Shown piece by piece: positions 53,342 to 62,793 of a stretch of DNA of 64,000 nucleotides. The notes beneath the pieces are model-generated. The model saw only the letters and a program-made list of their open reading frames with translations, did no database searches and was not told where the DNA came from. Both the position numbers and the translations under genes were made by a program. The DNA comes from Nonomuraea aurantiaca. GTDB lineage: Bacteria; Actinomycetota; Actinomycetes; Streptosporangiales; Streptosporangiaceae. The DNA is taken from NCBI RefSeq assembly GCF_020215705.1, contig NZ_JAIWNB010000033.1, positions 43,522 to 107,521 on the forward strand. Direction: 5' to 3'. Each line of letters opens with the position of its first letter. Positions within the stretch are counted from its first letter, which is position 1.

Positions 53342-54349
53342 ATGTCCCATCATCTCGACTCACCGCTCGCTCGCCAGGACCCGCGCCTCGATATCAGCGA
53401 CGTCTACCTTTTCCGCGGCACCACGGGAACCGCGTTCGTCATCAACGTGAACCCCCTGTCCGGTGCTGGAGCGTTTCATCCCGAAGGCCGGTACGAGTTC
53501 AAAATTGACACCGACGGCGATGCCGTCGAGGATCGCACGTATTGCGTCACCTTCGGCGAGCTCGACGGCGACGGCTGGCAGGCTCTGGAACTGCGCCGGC
53601 TCGACGGTGAGGACGCGCGGGACCGTGATGCCGCCGGGACCGTACTGGTTCGCGGCCGCACCGGCACGAAGCTGGGCGCCGAGAGTGGCGTGCGAATCTG
53701 GGCCGGTCCCGCGGCAGATCCGTTCTACATCAACGGAGCCGTGGTCGGCGCCGTCAAGGACGCGGTCATGAACGGAACCGCACTCGATGTGGCCGCGATC
53801 GACTATGAGCAGCCGGCGAACCTGTTCGCAGGCACGAACGTGAACGCCATCGTCCTGGAGATTCCCGACGAGGACTTCGAGGTCGCCGTCATCGGCTTCT
53901 GGGGGACGACGGCTCTGGCCACCGACGCCGGCGGCTGGCGGCAGATCAACCGTTGTGCTTATCCGCTCGTGAACACCATCTTGTATCCGGACGACTCACA
54001 GCAGGCCAGCGACTACAACACCACCCAGCCCAGCCAGGACCCAGACCTGTACGGGCCACTCGTGCACGATCTCGTGAGCAAGGCCGTCGCCGCCGCGCAC
54101 ACCAGCGACGACCCTGCCGCGCACGCGAGCCGGGTCGTCGGTGAGATCTTCCCTGACATGCTCCGTTACGAGCTCGGGACCGCTGCCGGGTTCGGCTTCG
54201 CCGCCCGCAACGGTCGTGGCCTGGCCGACTGTGCGGCCGAGGTGATGTTCGCGCTGGTGCTCAACAGGGCCGTGCCGCTCGGCCTCGACAGCCGATCGAT
54301 CGCCGTGGCGCCGGGCCGTGGTTTCCCCTACCTCGCCCCTCCCGTGTAG
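53342..54349 (+). CDS. DUF4331 domain protein
   Basis: This 335-aa protein starts at ATG 53342 (MSHHLDSPLARQDPRLDISD, then VYLFRG) with GGAG seven bases upstream. The opening SHHxDSP...ISDVYLF is diagnostic of DUF4331, a beta-sandwich family of unknown function found in bacteria. Further family features are FAGTNVNAIVLEIPDEDFE, WRQINRCAYPLVNTILYPD and DMLRYELGTAAGFGF. No signal peptide is present, unlike many relatives, so a cytoplasmic location is likely. The PucR regulator gene follows in the same direction after 143 bases and may respond to the same signal. Confidence 0.88.
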   Translation: MSHHLDSPLARQDPRLDISDVYLFRGTTGTAFVINVNPLSGAGAFHPEGRYEFKIDTDGDAVEDRTYCVTFGELDGDGWQALELRRLDGEDARDRDAAGTVLVRGRTGTKLGAESGVRIWAGPAADPFYINGAVVGAVKDAVMNGTALDVAAIDYEQPANLFAGTNVNAIVLEIPDEDFEVAVIGFWGTTALATDAGGWRQINRCAYPLVNTILYPDDSQQASDYNTTQPSQDPDLYGPLVHDLVSKAVAAAHTSDDPAAHASRVVGEIFPDMLRYELGTAAGFGFAARNGRGLADCAAEVMFALVLNRAVPLGLDSRSIAVAPGRGFPYLAPPV

Positions 54350-54492
54350 TGCTAGGCCGTCGTGAGCAATCAGCTGTGACGTGCGGGAGCCGTTGCAGCG
54401 CATGACCTGCTCGTTCGTGGCCTTGTTCGCGTGGCGGGCACTACTCTGAACCCGAACCATCGGGGTGTCATCAGACACGAGGTGAGGTGCCG

Positions 54493-56331
54493 ATGCCCAC
54501 GGTCAGCACGTTGGCGGGCCGGTCCGAACTCGGGATGCGGCTTCTCACGCACGGGCCCGCCAGGACGCGGCAGATCGACTCTGCGCTGATCGTTGAAGGG
54601 GACTTGTCCGCTTGGGGCGGAGCCGATCCGGAGATCTTCCGGCGAACCCTCGTCATCCTGCCCTTCGCCGGGTTCGAAGGGCGAGCCGAGGACACCATGC
54701 GACGGCTGGGCGGTGTGGGCGCCGCGGGTGTGGTCCTCGCCGTCGGCCTGGGTGGGGAATGCTCGCCGGACGCCGAGGTCCTGGCCGCCTTGGCCCGTGA
54801 GCACGGCACGCCGCTGCTGCTGTCAGCGAGCGAGCCGCATCGTGTATGGGCGGCGACCATGCAGATCATCCGCGAGGAACGCGAGCACGCGACCACTCAC
54901 CTCAAAGAGATGCAACGAGAGGTGACGCGTCCGGACGGCCTGAGTCACCTGCTGCGCTGGCTTGCCCGGCAGGTGGGCGGCAGCGTCGTTCTGCTGGACC
55001 TGGCTGGTAGGCCTCGCCACGCCTTTCCATCGCTCCCCGAGGACGTGATGGAGCAGGCCGCGGGCGATATCCGCCGGGTGATGAGCGGTGAGGCGGGTGC
55101 CGCCGCCGCGGATGTCGAGGCGGGTGTGGTCCACGTCCAGTCGATCGGTGAGGGCGGCCACGAGGCGACCCTCGTCGTGGCGCGGGCGCACCGCTTCTCG
55201 GCATCGGTACGGAACCTGATCGGCGACGCGTCCCGGCTGCTGTCGCTGAGCTGGAGCGTGGAGGAGTCCGGCCGTCGGCGACGCGATGTGGACCGGGCGG
55301 AGGCGCAGACCCGCGAGGCGGTGCTTCACCTCCTGCTGACCGGTCAGATGGAGGCCGCGCACCGCGTCGCGGAGACCATGGGCCCGAGGCTCGCGGACGA
55401 GGTCCGCGTCTATGTCGTGGAATGCCCGGAGCAGATCAGGGATCGATCGGTGGCCGAGTGTGACCGCGCGTCACAGGGCACAGCCTGGATCGTGCGCTGT
55501 CCCGTCTACGCCCGCCATGTCATCGTGCTCGCGCCGGCGCAGAGGGGCGACGATATGGAGCAGGCACTCCGGCTTTACGCCGGCCGATCGGCGGACATTC
55601 ATGTCGGGCGCGGCGGGAGCGTCGCGCTGCGGGATCTGGCGTCCGGCTACCGGCAGGCGTTCCACGCCCTGGCGACCGCGCGGGGAAGAGACGAGCACTA
55701 CGCCGATTTCAACCCGAGAGGAGACCTGGCCGCTCTCGTGCGCGGCCGCGGGTACGCGTGGGCCGGAGCGCTGCTCGAGCCGCTGCACACCTACCGGCCG
55801 GCCCGAGTTCAAGATCCTGACGCGGCCGTGCTGACCTCCACAGTCCGGTCCTGGCTCGACTTCCACGGCGGCGCCGCGCGGCAGCTGAAGATTCATCGCA
55901 ACACGTTGTCGGCTCGGCTGCGGCACATCGAACGCCTTCTCGGCCGCTCCTTGGACGACCTCGCGACGCAGGCGAAGCTGCACCTCGCGCTCTGCGTACT
56001 CGAGGGGCCTGGAGGAGCCGGCGGCGAAGGGACCCTCGATGCGCTCCTCGACACCGCGGACGTGCGCGATTGGGCCGCACTGCAAGTGTCTCCGCTGGCG
56101 AGTCGCGAATTGGTGCCGTCGCTTGCGACCTTGCGGGTATGGCTGGGCAACGATGCCCGTCTGGAACCGACCGCCTCGGCGCTCGGCATCTCGGCACCCG
56201 GTGTGCGCAAACGCCTGACCCGGATCGAGGAAGTACTCGGACGGTCATTGCTGGACAGCCCCTCTGCGCGCTACGACCTGTGGTTCGCTATGCGCGTGTT
56301 CGACGCCTGTGACGTGCCCACCGCTGGATGA
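54493..56331 (+). CDS. PucR-family transcriptional regulator
   Basis: This protein of about 612 aa starts at ATG 54493 after GGTGAGG; GTG 54487 is an alternative. The N-terminal PucR-type sensory domain spans about 10-130 (GDLSAWGGADPEIFRRTLVI). It is followed by a GAF-like middle (GGSVVLLDLAGRPRHAFPSL) and a central region (IHVGRGGSVALRDLASGYRQ). A C-terminal HTH_30 is at about 480 (RQLKIHRNTLSARLRHIERL). Unusually a second similar HTH follows near residue 570 (ALGISAPGVRKRLTRIEEVL). PucR relatives control purine, amino-acid or secondary-metabolite genes. The tandem HTH pair suggests binding to a longer or bipartite operator. Confidence 0.85.
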   Translation: MPTVSTLAGRSELGMRLLTHGPARTRQIDSALIVEGDLSAWGGADPEIFRRTLVILPFAGFEGRAEDTMRRLGGVGAAGVVLAVGLGGECSPDAEVLAALAREHGTPLLLSASEPHRVWAATMQIIREEREHATTHLKEMQREVTRPDGLSHLLRWLARQVGGSVVLLDLAGRPRHAFPSLPEDVMEQAAGDIRRVMSGEAGAAAADVEAGVVHVQSIGEGGHEATLVVARAHRFSASVRNLIGDASRLLSLSWSVEESGRRRRDVDRAEAQTREAVLHLLLTGQMEAAHRVAETMGPRLADEVRVYVVECPEQIRDRSVAECDRASQGTAWIVRCPVYARHVIVLAPAQRGDDMEQALRLYAGRSADIHVGRGGSVALRDLASGYRQAFHALATARGRDEHYADFNPRGDLAALVRGRGYAWAGALLEPLHTYRPARVQDPDAAVLTSTVRSWLDFHGGAARQLKIHRNTLSARLRHIERLLGRSLDDLATQAKLHLALCVLEGPGGAGGEGTLDALLDTADVRDWAALQVSPLASRELVPSLATLRVWLGNDARLEPTASALGISAPGVRKRLTRIEEVLGRSLLDSPSARYDLWFAMRVFDACDVPTAG

Positions 56332-56866
56332 GACCAGAGATTGGTGTCCGGAGTCGTCCTACGATCGGCGCGTCGGTGGCGACACTGCCTTCCGCTGATC
56401 TCCACGCCACAATTGGGCATGACGAGTGGGCATGACGAGACTCTTCTCGCGGTCCTTGCCCCGTTGGCATGTTGATCAGCGCGCTGCCGGTCCTGCTCTC
56501 GCCATCGCCGGCATGACCGAGCCGGTCTCTTGCGGCCACCATGTCGCGCCCGCGGCCTCGGAGTGTGCACCTCGCCGTGGGAGAGGAGGTGTACGGCTAC
56601 AAGAGGCCGGGCGACGGGACCTGCCGACGGCGATGCTCCGACGAACATCATCAGCACCACCCGGGCGGCGGAGCCGTTTCCCACGCCGACGCAGTGATCC
56701 TTCCGGCCACGGCACAAGTGGACCTGAAGCGGTGGAGGTCAGCGCACGGCCGCGCCGTCATGCCCGGACCTCTGACCCGTACGGCGACCGTTGATTCTGG
56801 TAGCCGCTCTGGCGCGGGGGAGAGTGATTCCAGTCGAACTCCGCCTGATCCATGCCGGTGACCGCT
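56332..56866. other. Convergent intergenic region without a gene
   Basis: About 535 bases between the PucR gene and the terminator of the minus-strand secreted-protein gene. Short frames on both strands lack ribosome sites and motifs. Confidence 0.45.
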
Positions 56867-56903
56867 GATCGGGTACGCCGGGGCCTTCCCGGCGTACCCG
56901 ATC
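56867..56903 (-). terminator. Terminator of the small secreted-protein gene
   Basis: A perfect 16-bp stem (GATCGGGTACGCCGGG and its complement) with the 5-base loop GCCTT lies 12 bases beyond the stop codon at 56915. This is a strong factor-independent type hairpin. Confidence 0.8.
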
Positions 56904-56914
56904 ACCTCAGAAGC

Positions 56915-57499
56915 TCAGCTCGCCTGCCTGAACTGGAACAGCAGAGAGCCGTTGAGCCGCCAGCCGGGCTCCTTGACCAGGATGCTGTCTTTGTGCGCTT
57001 CGACGGCGAGGCGCCACCTGCCATCGCTGGACAGGCGGAACACCTTGACGTCACCGCCCGCGGTGGTCGAGGAGGGCGCGTAGCCGAGCACTCCTTCGCT
57101 GCGGAAGTCGCCCGAGGCGACCAGGCTGTCGCGCTCGGTGATCGAAGCGGTGACGATGTAAGACGCCTTCTTCAGATAGCGCAGCCGGTACAGCGGCTTG
57201 CCGCCCGCGAACGGCGCGGGGGACAAGTAGTACATCGGGGTCGGCGTGACCGTCCAGCCGCGCTTGGCGATGGCGTTCTCCTTCTCCGTCTCGCTGGCGG
57301 TGTAGAAGTAGCCGCCGTCCTTGGTCAGCAGTTCGTAGACCTTGACCCGCTGCGCGAGCGTCGCGGTGCCCGAACTGCCCTTGTCGGCGGTGCCGGCGGT
57401 GGCTTGCGTGGCGGCGACGCCGAGGGACAGCGTGGCGCCCAGCGCCACCGCCAATCCCAGGCTCACGGGACGGAGCGTCCGGCCCAGCGAAATGGCCAT
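56915..57499 (-). CDS. Small secreted DUF5648-type repeat protein
   Basis: This 194-aa protein starts at ATG 57499 with GAAGGGA upstream. A signal peptide with basic start and hydrophobic core (LGLAVALGATLSLGVAATQA) is followed by the mature chain. Two or three repeats follow the DUF5648 pattern of a Phe-Tyr-Thr-Ala-Ser core and an ExEG element (GGYFYTASETEKENAIAKRG, SYIVTASITERDSLVASGDF). These form a small beta-propeller-like binding module, usually attached to enzymes. Here it stands alone and is probably exported to bind a polymer or cell-surface ligand. The next upstream gene encodes an enzyme with the same module. Confidence 0.75.
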   Translation of the reverse strand: MAISLGRTLRPVSLGLAVALGATLSLGVAATQATAGTADKGSSGTATLAQRVKVYELLTKDGGYFYTASETEKENAIAKRGWTVTPTPMYYLSPAPFAGGKPLYRLRYLKKASYIVTASITERDSLVASGDFRSEGVLGYAPSSTTAGGDVKVFRLSSDGRWRLAVEAHKDSILVKEPGWRLNGSLLFQFRQAS

Positions 57500-57670
57500 G
57501 GAGGTATTTCCCTTCGAGTAGCTCTGTGTGGACTGCTCGCCGGTGTTGCGGTATCGGCATGCGATGGGGCAACAGGGGGCTGCAGGTCGGCAACACCCTA
57601 TGGAGCGGCCACACTCGGGAAACCTCCGCTGCGGATCATGGCAGGATCACGCTCCTGTTTGGCGCGACAT

Positions 57671-57692
57671 CACTCCCCGCGCGGGGTGAGTG
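57671..57692 (-). terminator. GC-rich hairpin after the WbsX-like gene
   Basis: CACTCCCCGC pairs with GCGGGG(T)GAGTG, a near-perfect palindrome about six bases beyond the stop at 57698. It separates this transcript from the small secreted-protein gene. Confidence 0.6.
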
Positions 57693-57697
57693 CCCTG

Positions 57698-59317
57698 TCA
57701 CGAAGTGCAGGAGGTACCCTTCTGCAGGTTGAGGTGGTCGTGGATGAGCCCGAGGTACAGGCATCCGTCCTTGGCGTTGGGCTCGATGATGCCTCCCTCG
57801 TGCCATTCGTTCCAGGCGTAGATGCTCACGAAATTGTCCACGGCGGAGATGTGTCGGGAGTTCGCGATGTCGGCACGAATCTGGTTCAGGCCCTGGGAGA
57901 ACAGCGTGGGGGTCTGGTCCTGGTAGTAACGGATCCTCGTCCGGTCCGGGATGAGGTGCGGGTAGCGGGGGCGCTCGTCGAACCCGGCGGCCGCGCAGCG
58001 CATGAACTGCCGGGGAGTGGCGCCGAAGTAGGCGGGCATCGCGGCCACGTAGTCGGTGTAGCTCTTGACATGGTCGATGCGTACGCCGCAGTAGGCGCCG
58101 TCGGCGCCCCATCGGGTGGGCGCGGCCGTGTCGAGCATGGCTTCCCAGTATCCGAGGACGAGCACGTCCTCGTTCAGTATGGCCCTGGCCTGCCGGCGGA
58201 CGGCGTCGACGAAGGAGCGCGTGTCGGCGTCGCTGCCGTCGCCGAGCCCGCGCCGGTCGCACAGTCCCAGGACGAGCCGCCCGTCGTTGGCGCGCAGGTA
58301 GTTGGGCTGGTTGAAGAACGTGTCGGCGAACCGTTTGGCCACGGTGGTGTAGTCGCTCGTGGGGATCTGGAGGCCACCCCATGGATGGGCGCATACGGTG
58401 AGCGCGAAGTCGATGGCGGTCCGGTTGCGGGCTTGGGCGAAGGCGGCCAGCGATGCCTCGAACTGTTTGGGGGAATTCTGCCGTGCGGTGTTCCAGTACC
58501 AGTAGAACTGGAAGAAGTCGAGTCCTGCTCCGGCGGCCTGTTCGATGTGCTTCTCCAGGGTTTCCGGCCGGGAATCATCGTAAAACCCGATCTCGGGTTG
58601 TAGATGGGAGAAGTCCTCGTTCCACCCCTGGGTGTTCTTCGGTACGGCTGGGTCGGCGCCGGAGAAGTCGCGTACGCCGCCCCACCAGTCGCCCTCGCGC
58701 CCGAAGACGTTCTTCGTGGCGGTCATGACACTTGTGGATTGCGGGTTGAACGTGCCGAAATAGATCGCCCCGGTGCGGATCCACTCCGGGTGCCCCCAGC
58801 CGAGCGGCCCGTCGATCCGGTATCCGGCGGCCACCAGCTCCTGGCTGCGGTTCTCGAAGGCCACTCGCCATTCTCCCCACCTGCTGAAGCGCATCAGCCG
58901 TTGCGTGCCGGACGCGCGCTGCTGCCCCAGGTGACCGGCGATGCCCTCGTAGGCGAACCGTCCGCCGGCCAGGAGGTTGTCCCGCTCAGCGGTCGATGCG
59001 GTGAGCAGGTAGGAAGATCCGGTACGAAGCCGGTAGACGGGCTGGGAGCCGGTGAAGGCGGTTGTGCGCCAGTAGCCGACCTGCCCGCGCTGATGGGTGA
59101 ACCCGTACAGGTTCACCGCCTCGGTCGCCTCACTGGTCGACAATGTGTACAGTCGGCCGTGTCCGCCCGGGGCCAGCAGTTCCATCATCGGGACCGGGTC
59201 GGTGATCTGGGCCGCCGCCGCAGCGGCTTCCGCATTGATGCCCGGCGTGGGGGGGCCGGCCACCAGCAGGGCGGCCGCGATCGTCATCGCGGCCCCTGCC
59301 CTCCAGAAACGTCGCAC
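57698..59317 (-). CDS. Secreted WbsX/GH99-like protein with N-terminal DUF5648 module
   Basis: I choose GTG 59317 (539 aa), which gives a signal peptide (VRRFWRAGAAMTIAAALLVA); the open frame extends 43 codons upstream without signal character. After a DUF5648-type module (residues about 40-190, e.g. GSSYLLTASTAERDNLLAGG) the catalytic-like part begins. Its markers are FYDDSRPETLEKHIEQAAGA, GLDFFQFYWYWN, QPNYLRANDGRLVLGLCDRR and NEWHEGGIIEPN. This is the WbsX/glycoside-hydrolase-99-like TIM-barrel fold. Relatives act on polysaccharides, but the exact bond is not known. Fusion to a putative binding module and export suggest an extracellular polysaccharide-degrading role. Confidence 0.75.
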   Translation of the reverse strand: MRRFWRAGAAMTIAAALLVAGPPTPGINAEAAAAAAQITDPVPMMELLAPGGHGRLYTLSTSEATEAVNLYGFTHQRGQVGYWRTTAFTGSQPVYRLRTGSSYLLTASTAERDNLLAGGRFAYEGIAGHLGQQRASGTQRLMRFSRWGEWRVAFENRSQELVAAGYRIDGPLGWGHPEWIRTGAIYFGTFNPQSTSVMTATKNVFGREGDWWGGVRDFSGADPAVPKNTQGWNEDFSHLQPEIGFYDDSRPETLEKHIEQAAGAGLDFFQFYWYWNTARQNSPKQFEASLAAFAQARNRTAIDFALTVCAHPWGGLQIPTSDYTTVAKRFADTFFNQPNYLRANDGRLVLGLCDRRGLGDGSDADTRSFVDAVRRQARAILNEDVLVLGYWEAMLDTAAPTRWGADGAYCGVRIDHVKSYTDYVAAMPAYFGATPRQFMRCAAAGFDERPRYPHLIPDRTRIRYYQDQTPTLFSQGLNQIRADIANSRHISAVDNFVSIYAWNEWHEGGIIEPNAKDGCLYLGLIHDHLNLQKGTSCTS

Positions 59318-59797
59318 AGGACCCCGCTCGCTCGACTCGTAGTGATCGCCGAGATTAGCGGATGCCAGGCGCGGCGCGGAGGCAGTCGTCGGGGAAGGCC
59401 GCGGGTCGAGTTCCAGGGCGAAGCAGGCGATCTGCTGCCGCTCCACGGCCTGCCGTGGCTCGTCCGAGCTTGCCAGCGGGCAGAGGTGGCAGGAGTGCCG
59501 CGTCCGGAGGCAGCGATACTCGTGGCGAAAGATGGCGGAAATTCAGCGCCATATGGCAGTAAGAAGTTTGGTGAATACAGGGGCTTGCAGGGCGGCTACG
59601 CCCCCTTCCAGAATCCGAAGGATTCTTGCCTATCAGGCGTGGCGTGGCGCGGCGTCGGCTCACCGGCCTCGGGTACAGCCGCCGTTGCGGAACACATCAT
59701 CACCGTAAGACAGTCGACGACCCTCCTCCGGTGAGAATGGCGATCTCCCCGGTCATGGTGGCGGCGCCATCCGAGGCGACGAACGCGGCCATGACGA
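59318..59797. other. Intergenic region upstream of the WbsX-like gene
   Basis: About 480 bases without a convincing coding frame. It must hold the promoter of the minus-strand WbsX-like gene; the stretch near 59530-59580 is less GC-rich, but I cannot assign boxes. Confidence 0.4.
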
Positions 59798-59825
59798 AAC
59801 GCCCGGCGGTGGTCCGCCGGGCGTT
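59798..59825 (-). terminator. Terminator of the metalloprotease gene
   Basis: A perfect 12-bp stem (AACGCCCGGCGG with its complement) and loop TGGT lie 30 bases beyond the protease stop at 59856. Confidence 0.8.
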
Positions 59826-59855
59826 CGCCGTCATCTCTTCGGTGTGGATCGAGGA

Positions 59856-62009
59856 TCAGCCGCCCGGCTGCACGACACCGTTGACCGTCAGCTTGTACGG
59901 CGCGTACTGCTGTACTTGCTCGGTCGGCTCGTCGTTGGCGACGATCGCCACCACTGTCGGGAACGCCTTGAACGGCGCGAGCTGCAGTTCGTTCAAGTTG
60001 ATCGAACCCTGGCCGTTGTACTCCACCTGCCGGACGGTCGTCTGCTCGCCGTCCATGCCGACCAACCGCACGTTCCAGTTGCCGACCGGCGTCGGGTAGA
60101 TCTCCGACGGCGAGTCGAACGGCTCCAGGCTGGATCCGTCGCTGACCGTCGTCCCGCCGACCTTCACGTCGTCGACCGACAGTCCGCCCTCGTTGACCCC
60201 TCCGTCGCTGACGTAGCGGAAGCCGAGCAGGATCTCCTGGCCGGCGTAGGCGGACAGGCTGTAGACGTGCGGCTCGAACCCGGTCGTGGTGCCGTTGAGC
60301 CCGGGGCCGAGCGGCGCGGCCACGGTCTTGTCACCGGGGATGGCGGTGTAGGTCTTGCCGCCGTCCGTGGAGACGACCACGTAGGCGTAGTCGAAGCCGG
60401 CCTCGGCGCCGTACTTGGCCAAGAAGCGCAGCGTCGGATCGGCGGCTGGCACCGTCACCTTGGCCACGGCCGTGGCGTTGAGGTTGGTCTCGTTGCCCGA
60501 CCACAGCACCGGGTTGCCCTGCCTGTCGGGGTCGTTGGCGACGACGGTCCAGGCCAGCGGGATGGACGGCAGCGTCTTGGCCCCCTGGAACGACAGGGAG
60601 CGCAGCACGTCGCCGCCCAGCCTGCGCACCGGCACGAAGTCCGCGCCGTTCGGCGCCGCGCCGGGGGTGGCGTAGGCGGCCGGGTTGGCCAGGTTGAGCT
60701 CCGAGTTCAGGCTCGCCGAGGTCACCCGCTCACGCGGCACGCCCGTGATCGTACCCTTGGCACTGTCGAGCAGTCCGTCCACCAGTGCCATCGTCTGGAA
60801 GTCGTGCAGCACCTGGTACAGGTCGGTGTCGCCCAGCGCCGCCTTCAGGCTGGCCAGTCCCTGCAGGTCGCCGTCGCGGTGCAGCCTGCTCATGAACGCG
60901 TCGCCGTACCGGTCGTAGAGGAACACCATGAACGCGTAGGCCTGGCCGTAGTCGGCCAGCAGCGCGTCCGGGTTGGCCTCACCCCAGAGGTTGAGCGAGT
61001 TCTCCGGGCCGCCGCAGTCGCGCGGGTTGGGATTGTGCGGTGTCTGCACCACGCCAAAGCCCTGCCAGCAGACGATGTGGCTGTCGTTGCCCGGCTCGTC
61101 CACGCGAAGGCCGGCGTCGACGTACCCAGTGAGGGTCTGCGCGAAGTCCGACAGGCCCTCGTTCAGCCACGTGGTCTCGAACGGGTCGGTGTAGTAGTGC
61201 AGCAGGTGCTGGTACTCGTGCGCGAACGTGCTCTCGTACAGGTACGGCCGTGCCCCCCGCGAGGTGCACGGGTCGCCGGTCGGCTCGTCCGGCGGGTTCG
61301 CGCCGGTGCGATGCAGCCAGTCGAAGGCGTCGATCGTCATCACGTTGCGGTCGAACTGGTCATTGAGCGCCGCGGAGAAGAAGCCCGCGATGTACGTGGG
61401 GGCGGCGGGGAAGGTGTAGAAGTTGGCGTCCCTGACGTTGTCGACCAGCGTCACCGTTCGGTCGCCCGCGCCCGTGTAAACGCCGCCGTTCCCGTTCTCG
61501 TCCGGGCCGAGGGTGGCGTTGGTGCCGTCGCGATCCGGCGCCGTGCTGAAGGCCTCCGACAGCTTCGGGTACATGGTGGTGTCGAACTGCTCGGCCATGT
61601 CCGTCACCTGCGCGTCGGTGATCTGCACGCTCGAGGCGCCCCGGCAGTCGCCCTCGGGGAACGCCAGATCATTGGCGACCCAGATCTCGATCTTGTCGCC
61701 GATCGCACGAAGCGTGTAGTCCTTGCGGTAGAGCGTGCCGTTATGGTCGTCCAGGCCGAGCCACTGTCGTACGGTGCCGACCGGCGGCGTGTCCGCGGCC
61801 TTCGCCGTGGCCTTGCCGCTCTTGCCGTCCTTGTAGGACGAGGGCACCTTGACCGGCTTGCCGTCCAAGGTGAAGTCCTTGCGAGTGAGCTCTCTTGTGT
61901 CGCGCGGGACGGGCGCCGGTGCGGCCTCGGCCGCCGCCGCAGGTAGGGCGGTCAGCGACGGTAACAGGAGAAGCGTGCATGCTAATGCGATGATTCGGCT
62001 GCGCGCCAT
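59856..62009 (-). CDS. Secreted zinc metalloprotease (HEXXH gluzincin-like)
   Basis: This 717-aa protein starts at ATG 62009 behind AAGGAAAGG; an upstream open extension has no signal. The signal peptide (MARSRIIALACTLLLLPSLT) ends near residue 27. A propeptide-like region leads to the catalytic domain with HEYQH at residues 264-268 and a downstream glutamate E284 in WLNEGLSDF, the layout of gluzincins. The C-terminal half (residues about 480-690) has two beta-sandwich modules, one with DYAYVVVSTDGGKTYTAIPG and GGLSVDDVKVGG as in immune-inhibitor-A-type proteases. It should degrade extracellular protein. It is monocistronic with its own terminator. Confidence 0.8.
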   Translation of the reverse strand: MARSRIIALACTLLLLPSLTALPAAAAEAAPAPVPRDTRELTRKDFTLDGKPVKVPSSYKDGKSGKATAKAADTPPVGTVRQWLGLDDHNGTLYRKDYTLRAIGDKIEIWVANDLAFPEGDCRGASSVQITDAQVTDMAEQFDTTMYPKLSEAFSTAPDRDGTNATLGPDENGNGGVYTGAGDRTVTLVDNVRDANFYTFPAAPTYIAGFFSAALNDQFDRNVMTIDAFDWLHRTGANPPDEPTGDPCTSRGARPYLYESTFAHEYQHLLHYYTDPFETTWLNEGLSDFAQTLTGYVDAGLRVDEPGNDSHIVCWQGFGVVQTPHNPNPRDCGGPENSLNLWGEANPDALLADYGQAYAFMVFLYDRYGDAFMSRLHRDGDLQGLASLKAALGDTDLYQVLHDFQTMALVDGLLDSAKGTITGVPRERVTSASLNSELNLANPAAYATPGAAPNGADFVPVRRLGGDVLRSLSFQGAKTLPSIPLAWTVVANDPDRQGNPVLWSGNETNLNATAVAKVTVPAADPTLRFLAKYGAEAGFDYAYVVVSTDGGKTYTAIPGDKTVAAPLGPGLNGTTTGFEPHVYSLSAYAGQEILLGFRYVSDGGVNEGGLSVDDVKVGGTTVSDGSSLEPFDSPSEIYPTPVGNWNVRLVGMDGEQTTVRQVEYNGQGSINLNELQLAPFKAFPTVVAIVANDEPTEQVQQYAPYKLTVNGVVQPGG

Positions 62010-62356
62010 AAACCTTTCCTTGTGATCGGTGCGGACGAAGTGAAATCGTGCCGTGCTTACGGTGCTCCGGAGACCGTCGTGGCCGGTTGAATTGCCCAGA
62101 GAAAACAAACTCTTTGGCACAGCCGTCCTGATCAGCCGCAGCAGAGAATTCGAGAGCAGATTACTCGACGTGATGTAATGGCCTCCACAGGAAAAGATGC
62201 CAATATTCGAATGATTACAGACAGCGGCGTTCAGCGCGGTTGTCGGTGCAACCGTGCGCCGTACTGTTCGAGGGCGTGCCGCAATCTGACAAGTGTCCAG
62301 GTCGTGGACACTCATGGCGTCGGCAGAAAAGCGGCGATCACTGGCAGGAATCGGCG

Positions 62357-62386
62357 TTGCAGGTGGAGATCGGCTGTGGTTAGGAT
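62357..62386 (+). promoter_or_regulatory. Promoter of structured RNA 2 (TTGCAG-N18-TAGGAT)
   Basis: The -35-like TTGCAG (62357-62362) and -10-like TAGGAT (62381-62386) are positioned as in the first RNA locus. The spacer sequences differ while the boxes are kept. Confidence 0.6.
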
Positions 62387-62390
62387 CATC

Positions 62391-62560
62391 AGCGTCTTAG
62401 GTCGACGGCCCGGGAAGGGTAGTGCGGAAGAAATGGTCGCGCGTATCCCGCATATGCCCACCCGGCTTCCGATGACTTAAGGCAACTTCCCGGGAGCAGC
62501 GCCGGGTGGGGTGATAATGAGCGGCCTGGATGTGAATCCCCCTGAGCGTCCGGGCCGCTC
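62391..62560 (+). ncRNA. Structured small RNA, member 2
   Basis: A predicted transcript of about 170 nt is homologous to the RNA at 42552-42723. The 5' end AGCGTCTTAG and the internal GATGA are identical. Outer stem: CTTAG (62396-62400) with TTAAG (62477-62481). Second stem: GGAAG (62413-62417) with CTTCC (62466-62470), replacing GCGAG/CTCGC of member 1. Inner hairpin: GCGTAT (62441-62446) with ATATGC (62452-62457). The terminal hairpin is GAGCGGCCTGGA (62519-62530) with TCCGGGCCGCTC (62549-62560). Compensatory changes in several helices argue for a conserved RNA structure. The family is unknown to me. Confidence 0.7.
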
Positions 62561-62793
62561 TGCCTACCCGAAGGCGTCCGCGGGGCGCCTTGGGCGGTCT
62601 GCTCGACGCTCACCGTCGTTCGGCACTCGCTCGGGACCGCCGCAGAAGGCTCCGGCCACGTCGAGCATGAACATCATCTCAAAGACCTCGCCCCTGCGAT
62701 CCTTCCGCGAGTGTGACGAACGGCGAGAGGTGCCGCCTGGACGATCGCGGATGGCGTCACTGGCCGATGACATCCGCTGGGTCGGCTTGACGG

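Noticed and set aside
56852..58603. A 583-codon plus-strand frame opposite the two secreted-protein genes
   Set aside because: It crosses a perfect terminator hairpin and two real minus-strand genes and shows no domain.
59844..61946. A 700-codon plus-strand frame opposite the metalloprotease
   Set aside because: Its translation is Val/Arg/Gly-rich shadow sequence without motifs, while the minus strand encodes a clear secreted protease.
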